Shown here: positions 62,766-64,000 of the stretch, in pieces
Layout: the number at the start of each line of letters is the position of its first letter
How positions within the stretch are numbered: the stretch's first letter is position 1
Assembly: GCF_900156345.1 (NCBI RefSeq)
Contig: NZ_FTPP01000002.1
Span: 1 to 64,000, forward strand
Origin: Pontibacter indicus
GTDB taxonomy: Bacteria; Bacteroidota; Bacteroidia; Cytophagales; Hymenobacteraceae
DNA: 64,000 nt
Direction of reading: 5' to 3'
Translations under genes and position numbers: made by a program
The notes under the pieces: generated by a model
Told to the model about the DNA's origin: nothing
Databases searched by the model: none
The model's input: the letters and a program-made list of their open reading frames with translations, nothing else

Positions 62766-64000
62766 TTACTTTTTGTAACGGGCAGAAAGCTCTCTGGCTA
62801 CCTGCTTGATAACACCCGTTGTCTCGTCGTCCAGCTTACCAGCCAGCAGCGCGTTCAGGGTATCCTGGTGCTGAGCACGCATCGTGCGCAGGAAGTCTTT
62901 CTCAAACGTTCTTACTTCGTTCACCGGCACTGTGTCCAGCAAGCCGTTTGTAGCGCAGTAGATGATAGCTACCTGCTCTGCTACAGACACCGGAGAGAAC
63001 TGCGGCTGCTTCAGGATCTCAAGGTTACGACGACCACGCTCAATTGTCAGCTTGGTAGCGGCATCCAGGTCAGAACCGAATTTCGCAAACGCCTCCAGTT
63101 CACGGAACTGCGCCTGATCCAGTTTCAGGGTACCAGATACTTTCTTCATCGCCTTGATCTGCGCGTTACCACCCACACGCGATACCGAGATACCTACGTT
63201 GATCGCAGGACGGATACCGGAGTTGAACAGGTTTGTCTCCAGGAAGATCTGACCGTCAGTGATCGAAATTACGTTTGTCGGGATATAGGCAGAAACGTCA
63301 CCAGCCTGCGTCTCGATGATCGGAAGAGCCGTCAAAGAACCACCACCACGTACCAGGTGACGGATAGACTCAGGAAGGTCGTTCATGTTACGAGCGATCT
63401 CGTCAGAAGCGTTAACCTTAGCGGCACGCTCCAGCAGGCGAGAGTGCAGGTAGAATACGTCACCAGGATAAGCTTCACGCCCTGGAGGACGACGCAGCAG
63501 TAGAGACACTTCGCGGTAAGCAACGGCCTGCTTGGAAAGGTCGTCATAAACAACCAGTGCAGGACGGCCGGTATCGCGGAAGAACTCACCGATAGCAGCG
63601 CCTGTAAACGGAGCAAAGAACTGCATTGGAGCTGGATCAGAAGCAGAAGCCGAAACAACTACTGTGTAATCCATCGCGCCACCTTCAGTCAGTGACTTCA
63701 CTACCTGTGCTACTGTAGACGCTTTCTGGCCCACGGCAACATATATACAGAACACTGGCTGTCCTTTTTCGAAGAACTCGCGCTGGTTCAGAATCGTGTC
63801 AATCGCAACGGCAGATTTACCTGTCTGACGGTCACCGATGATCAGCTCACGCTGTCCACGACCGATCGGAATCATAGAGTCGATCGCCTTGATACCCGTC
63901 TGCATTGGCTCGTTTACCGGCTGACGGAATACCACACCTGGTGCTTTACGCTCCAGTGGCATGTCGTACAGGTCACCAGCAATAGGACCTCTACCGTCGA
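62766..64000 (-). CDS. atpA: ATP synthase alpha subunit (N-terminal part missing)
   Basis: The gene runs off the right edge. The visible part, about 411 codons, starts within [22 protein letters not shown] and includes the Walker A motif [15 protein letters not shown], the [32 protein letters not shown] segment and the normal C-terminus [10 protein letters not shown]. About 110 N-terminal residues lie outside the window. It is a non-catalytic, nucleotide-binding chain of F1. Confidence 0.97.
   Translation of the reverse strand, partial: DGRGPIAGDLYDMPLERKAPGVVFRQPVNEPMQTGIKAIDSMIPIGRGQRELIIGDRQTGKSAVAIDTILNQREFFEKGQPVFCIYVAVGQKASTVAQVVKSLTEGGAMDYTVVVSASASDPAPMQFFAPFTGAAIGEFFRDTGRPALVVYDDLSKQAVAYREVSLLLRRPPGREAYPGDVFYLHSRLLERAAKVNASDEIARNMNDLPESIRHLVRGGGSLTALPIIETQAGDVSAYIPTNVISITDGQIFLETNLFNSGIRPAINVGISVSRVGGNAQIKAMKKVSGTLKLDQAQFRELEAFAKFGSDLDAATKLTIERGRRNLEILKQPQFSPVSVAEQVAIIYCATNGLLDTVPVNEVRTFEKDFLRTMRAQHQDTLNALLAGKLDDETTGVIKQVARELSARYKK

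Noticed and set aside
1..64000. Prophage, insertion sequence with transposase, or CRISPR-Cas locus
   Set aside because: No transposase, integrase, phage structural, cas gene or spaced repeat array was seen in any frame.

Overview
The window is a 64 kb chromosomal piece of a Bacteroidota bacterium. Gene content points to the Cytophagales and, as inference, to the Hymenobacteraceae (Pontibacter-like). The main evidence is promoters of the Bacteroidota type (TTTG, about 19 nt, TAnnTTTG), a type IX secretion cluster (CHU_C-type substrate, PorP/SprF, OmpA/PD40 protein), a fused E1 alpha/beta dehydrogenase, YtxJ of the bacillithiol system, a PafA-like phosphatase, and families such as DUF4407, DUF5686 and DUF4180. 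Most genes are moderately GC-rich; a few islands are clearly AT-rich. An AGGTATAG/CTATACCT octamer recurs on both strands throughout, inside genes and between them.

Layout. 1-840: a gene-free leader with four tandem leftward promoters and a boxA-like site, probably serving an rRNA operon beyond the left edge. 842-9863: an alanine/saccharopine-dehydrogenase-like enzyme, gcvP, a DUF4136 lipoprotein, a TonB-dependent receptor and a PQQ-type sugar dehydrogenase. 9969-17016: the leftward T9SS trio. 17511-22434: lipA, an outer-membrane-like protein, ytxJ, two small exported proteins and fused E1. 22733-32632, mostly rightward: M16 peptidase, a frameshifted lipoprotein, two PepSY-like paralogues, a MarR/aldo-keto reductase/old-yellow-enzyme set with matching operators, ispF, an M28 peptidase and lutB. 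32779-38956: a class II synthetase-like asparagine synthetase divergent from an AsnC/Lrp regulator, an aminotransferase, a REP-like element, DUF4407, L-serine ammonia-lyase and acylphosphatase.

39015-43996: an AT-rich SRA-HNH modified-DNA endonuclease, a DinB-family remnant, two secreted paralogues, a YitT/YczE membrane protein and a thioredoxin-NHL protein. 44196-53098: nuoA, nuoB and nuoC end at a strong terminator, and nuoD lies 5.7 kb away. The gap holds a truncated GNAT gene, ada with a PEP-mutase-like gene, an OmpA lipoprotein, DUF4180, and an AT-rich two-gene cassette (winged-helix-like protein plus HEPN protein) preceded by a perfect 10-bp inverted repeat. 53239-64000: PAP2 phosphatase, DUF5686 protein, NAD(P)HX repair enzyme, UbiA-like protein, ppa, PafA-like phosphatase, atpG and the 3' part of atpA.

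The best candidates for something undescribed are the wHTH/HEPN cassette inside the split nuo cluster, the DUS-like AGGTATAG motif that enters coding DNA, tandem arrays and a terminator stem, and the AT-rich word repeats that flank the nuo genes and appear to have extended the NuoB C-terminus. The SRA-HNH gene is a second likely defence gene of a known general type. All calls come from reading the sequence; no database search was run.
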